Shown one piece after another: positions 5,294 to 7,290 of a stretch of DNA of 7,290 bases (its first letter is position 1; every line of letters starts with the position of its first letter). A program made the translations under genes and the position numbers. The notes beneath the pieces were generated by a model, which ran no database searches, had not been told where the DNA came from, and was given only the letters and a program-made list of their open reading frames with translations. This DNA comes from Pseudomonadota bacterium. GTDB taxonomy: Bacteria; Desulfobacterota; Anaeroferrophillalia; Anaeroferrophillales; Tharpellaceae. The stretch lies in the NCBI GenBank assembly GCA_030641485.1, contig DAOWHJ010000041.1, forward strand, positions 1 to 7,290. The letters are read 5' to 3'.

Positions 5294-5870
5294 AGACCAT
5301 TCCTACCAGTTTAATTCCGGCACACTTAGCCTCTTCAAGGTATTCTGGATGCTTTAAAATTTCATCCGCACCATCTAGGCCGCGATAGGTAAGAGAGTGC
5401 CGAAGCGAGGTATCAAAAGTATCAAAAAAGTGTTTAACACTCATCTGTGCTCCATCAAACAAGCGCGGACCACGACTCGCACCCACGGCAATGAAAAGGC
5501 CGGGTTTAGGGTTGTCAAATTGACCCAGGGGCTGTTCATCAAGCCAATACTTTTTCACCCATAACGACTGACAACGATCCATCATTATTTTAGTATGAGC
5601 ACTGACGGCATAGAAAAAAATCGGTGACGCCAGGATCGTCGCATCGGCTATCAGCAGAGCTTCGACCAAGCCATGAAAGTCGTCTCTAATAGCACACCGG
5701 CCATCTTTGCGACAGGCATAAATCTCAAGGCAAGGTGACAACTTAAGATCTCTTAAGACAACCTCCGTCACATAAGCTCCGGCGCTTCGAGCACCGGCGA
5801 CAGCTGCAGCAAGAAGCCGAGAGGTGTTGCCCTGTCGCCTGGGACTACCATAAATTGCGGTGATATTCAT
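5292..5870 (-). CDS. NADPH-dependent FMN reductase / iron-sulfur-flavoprotein-family oxidoreductase
   Basis: The product is a 192-residue cytoplasmic flavodoxin-fold protein. The FMN phosphate loop is GSPRRQGNTS (residues 8-17), placed directly after the first beta strand. ASPIFFYAVSAHTKIMMDR (81-99) is the second FMN-contacting region typical of the family. Between them, C47, C53 and C59 lie in the place where iron-sulfur flavoproteins carry a compact C-x2-C-x2-C-x5-C cluster motif. Position 50, the second ligand, is isoleucine, so a regular [4Fe-4S] cluster is unlikely. The likely activity is FMN-linked redox chemistry or NAD(P)H-dependent flavin reduction; the substrate is unknown. The ATG at 5870 has only a weak upstream AGG. 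The gene lies 74 bp after folC on the same strand, so co-transcription is plausible. Its TAG stop merges with the end of the downstream inverted-repeat element. Confidence 0.82.
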   Translation of the reverse strand: MNITAIYGSPRRQGNTSRLLAAAVAGARSAGAYVTEVVLRDLKLSPCLEIYACRKDGRCAIRDDFHGLVEALLIADATILASPIFFYAVSAHTKIMMDRCQSLWVKKYWLDEQPLGQFDNPKPGLFIAVGASRGPRLFDGAQMSVKHFFDTFDTSLRHSLTYRGLDGADEILKHPEYLEEAKCAGIKLVGMV

Positions 5871-5944
5871 TGCTAAAACCTACTCGGTCATTTATAAATT
5901 GCCTTTTCACTCTAACAAGGACAATTTTTCAAGACACCCCACTG

Positions 5945-7231
5945 TCACCAGATTACCGGAAGATCCAAAACATTGAAAGCTTCACCAACGCAGTAGAGTG
6001 AGCCGGTTAAAAAGATAAGATCTCCGGCCTGGGCAATAGCCTTGGCCTGCAGCAAGGCATCTTCAACCGAGTTACTTATACTGACCTGATCACAGTGCAA
6101 CCTAGCCTCTTCTGCCAGTTGCTCCGGTGAACAGGCTCGATCCAACGGCGCCTGGGTTACTATAACTTCATCTGCAAGCGATGCTAAACGGCTGGTCATC
6201 TCTTTAACCCGCTTATCTTTCATTACCCCCATCAACAAAATCAACCGACGACCACCTTTAAGACGTTTAAGCTCAGGCTCAAGCGCGCGAACCCCGTGCA
6301 GGTTATGAGCCCCATCAAGATAGATATCGGGATAGCTGCCAACCTTCTGCAAACGCCCGGGCCAGCGTACTTTCAGCAACGCCCTAGCAACCAAATCAGG
6401 ATCTACCTCAAAGATGCCCTCGTGCGCCAAAGACTCCAGGGCCCGCAGGGCCAAAGCCGCATTATCCTGCTGATGGCGACCCGGCATCGTAATTTTCAAA
6501 CCGGCAAACCGGTTCTCGACTCCATAGTAAGAGAACGTACCATCCGCCGAACGGCGCAAACGAAAATCACGCCCTAAAAAATCACAGGAAGCGGCCATCT
6601 CGCGCTGCTTTTCAGACATAAAGTCACGAACTTTACCTTTTTTAACCCCCGATACCAGGGGCACGCCAGGCTTTAGGATTCCCGCCTTTTCCGCTGCTAT
6701 TTCAAGCAGAGTTGAGCCCAAAAACTCTTCATGCTCCAGGGCGATATTGGTAATCATTGTCAAGAGTGGTTTTTGCGTCACATTGGTCGCATCCAAGCGC
6801 CCGCCAAGCCCGGTTTCAAGCAGAACAATATCGGGTTTCTTCTCGGCAAAATAGAGTAGTGCCATACAGGTTGTGAAATCAAAAAAGGTGACAATCCGGG
6901 GGATATTTTCGACAATCGGGCGTAGTTTCCGGGTTAGGGCAACAATTTCTGTTTCACTAATTGGCGTTTCATCAATCACAATTCGTTCTGAAAAGTGACG
7001 CAGATGGGGTGAGCTATAGACTCCAACCGAAAGACCATGGGCCTGCAACATCTGCTTTAAAAAAGCCAAGGTTGAACCTTTGCCATTGCTCCCGGCAATA
7101 TGAACAATCCGTAAACTGTTCTGAGGATCGCCGGCAGAGCTACAGAGCTCATTAATATTCTCAAGCCCGAGACTTATACCAAAATGCTCAAGTCCATAGA
7201 GATAGTCGAGAGTTTCTTGAAATGATGTCAT
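5945..7231 (-). CDS. folC: Bifunctional dihydrofolate synthase / folylpolyglutamate synthase
   Basis: FolC is a cytoplasmic Mur-ligase-family enzyme. It adds glutamate to dihydropteroate and further glutamates to tetrahydrofolates, using ATP. The 428-residue length is normal. The ATP-binding P-loop is GSNGKGST (residues 47-54). Next come SSPHLRHFSERI (73-84), then LLETGLGGRLDATN (137-150), and TNIALEHEEFLG with EIAAEKAGILKPGVP (161-191). YLDGAHN is the conserved C-terminal-domain motif, here followed by LHG where many relatives have PHG. GVMKDKRVKEM follows it. The start at 7231 has an AGGT Shine-Dalgarno five bases upstream. In the acetyl-CoA pathway encoded nearby, polyglutamylated folates are the natural carriers of the C1 unit that AcsE uses. 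A short open frame upstream overlaps this ATG as ATGA, so translational coupling to an upstream gene is possible. Confidence 0.96.
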   Translation of the reverse strand: MTSFQETLDYLYGLEHFGISLGLENINELCSSAGDPQNSLRIVHIAGSNGKGSTLAFLKQMLQAHGLSVGVYSSPHLRHFSERIVIDETPISETEIVALTRKLRPIVENIPRIVTFFDFTTCMALLYFAEKKPDIVLLETGLGGRLDATNVTQKPLLTMITNIALEHEEFLGSTLLEIAAEKAGILKPGVPLVSGVKKGKVRDFMSEKQREMAASCDFLGRDFRLRRSADGTFSYYGVENRFAGLKITMPGRHQQDNAALALRALESLAHEGIFEVDPDLVARALLKVRWPGRLQKVGSYPDIYLDGAHNLHGVRALEPELKRLKGGRRLILLMGVMKDKRVKEMTSRLASLADEVIVTQAPLDRACSPEQLAEEARLHCDQVSISNSVEDALLQAKAIAQAGDLIFLTGSLYCVGEAFNVLDLPVIW

Positions 7232-7290
7232 AAGTTACCTAGTGCGGGAACCATCCCGCAATCTAAACGGTTTTTATCTACCCGCAAATA
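7228..7290 (-). CDS. Possible 3' end of an upstream gene overlapping the folC start
   Basis: One minus-strand frame is open from the window edge for 20 codons and stops at a TGA that overlaps the folC ATG (ATGA). The other two frames contain stops. The visible tail ends in DCGMVPALGNL. I do not recognise it, and 20 open codons can occur by chance. The stretch also contains a hairpin, which would be as natural in a gap as in a gene. If it is real, the ATGA overlap would indicate coupled translation with folC. Confidence 0.25.
   Translation of the reverse strand, partial: YLRVDKNRLDCGMVPALGNL
7243..7260. other. Short hairpin just upstream of folC
   Basis: TGCGGGA (7243-7249) pairs perfectly with TCCCGCA (7254-7260) around an ACCA loop. 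On the minus strand it ends two bases before the TAGGT ribosome binding site of folC, and no T-run follows, so it is not an intrinsic terminator. It could influence folC translation or simply be chance; function is not shown. Confidence 0.4.

Noticed and set aside
6296..7155. Plus-strand open frames opposite folC
   Set aside because: They are antisense shadows of folC with low-complexity, basic products.

Overview
The window looks like chromosomal DNA from a strictly anaerobic, Gram-negative bacterium that uses the Wood-Ljungdahl (acetyl-CoA) pathway. The Gram-negative envelope is shown by a complete lptD gene for the outer-membrane LPS translocon. The anaerobic C1 metabolism is shown by the end of acsC, the methyltransferase gene acsE and a 2[4Fe-4S] ferredoxin. 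From my memory of protein families, AcsE belongs to the subfamily with an N-terminal NIMSKTIGPA block and a YSHSW tail. This suggests a deltaproteobacterial lineage (Desulfobacterota or Desulfuromonadota), but the assignment is an inference.

Plus strand, 1-2255: the window opens inside acsC (large subunit of the corrinoid iron-sulfur protein). A 145-bp gap with a hairpin follows, then acsE, then a near-perfect intrinsic terminator at 1672-1710 that closes this acs transcription unit. Beyond it is a stand-alone hotdog-fold (PaaI-like) thioesterase gene.

Convergent junction, 2256-2538: a strong hairpin with its T-run on the minus strand ends the ferredoxin transcript. Between that terminator and the ferredoxin stop codon lies a roughly 108-bp, highly structured, non-coding stretch (2400-2507).

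Minus strand, 7290-2539, in transcription order: folC, an FMN-reductase-family flavoprotein gene, lptD, and a small 2[4Fe-4S] ferredoxin gene with its own promoter and strong ribosome binding site. The gap between the flavoprotein gene and lptD is filled by a 143-bp imperfect inverted-repeat element. A half-copy of its end sits just past the 3' end of lptD, so lptD is bracketed by related repeats.

Functional links: AcsE moves the methyl group of methyl-tetrahydrofolate to the cobalt of the AcsC/AcsD protein. FolC makes the polyglutamylated folates that carry that methyl group. A low-potential ferredoxin is the usual electron carrier for this pathway. LptD, the thioesterase and the flavoprotein have no evident direct link to it. 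I found no tRNA, rRNA, CRISPR array, transposase or phage gene. The protein-coding content is ordinary; the unexplained material is in the intergenic repeats and structured stretches.
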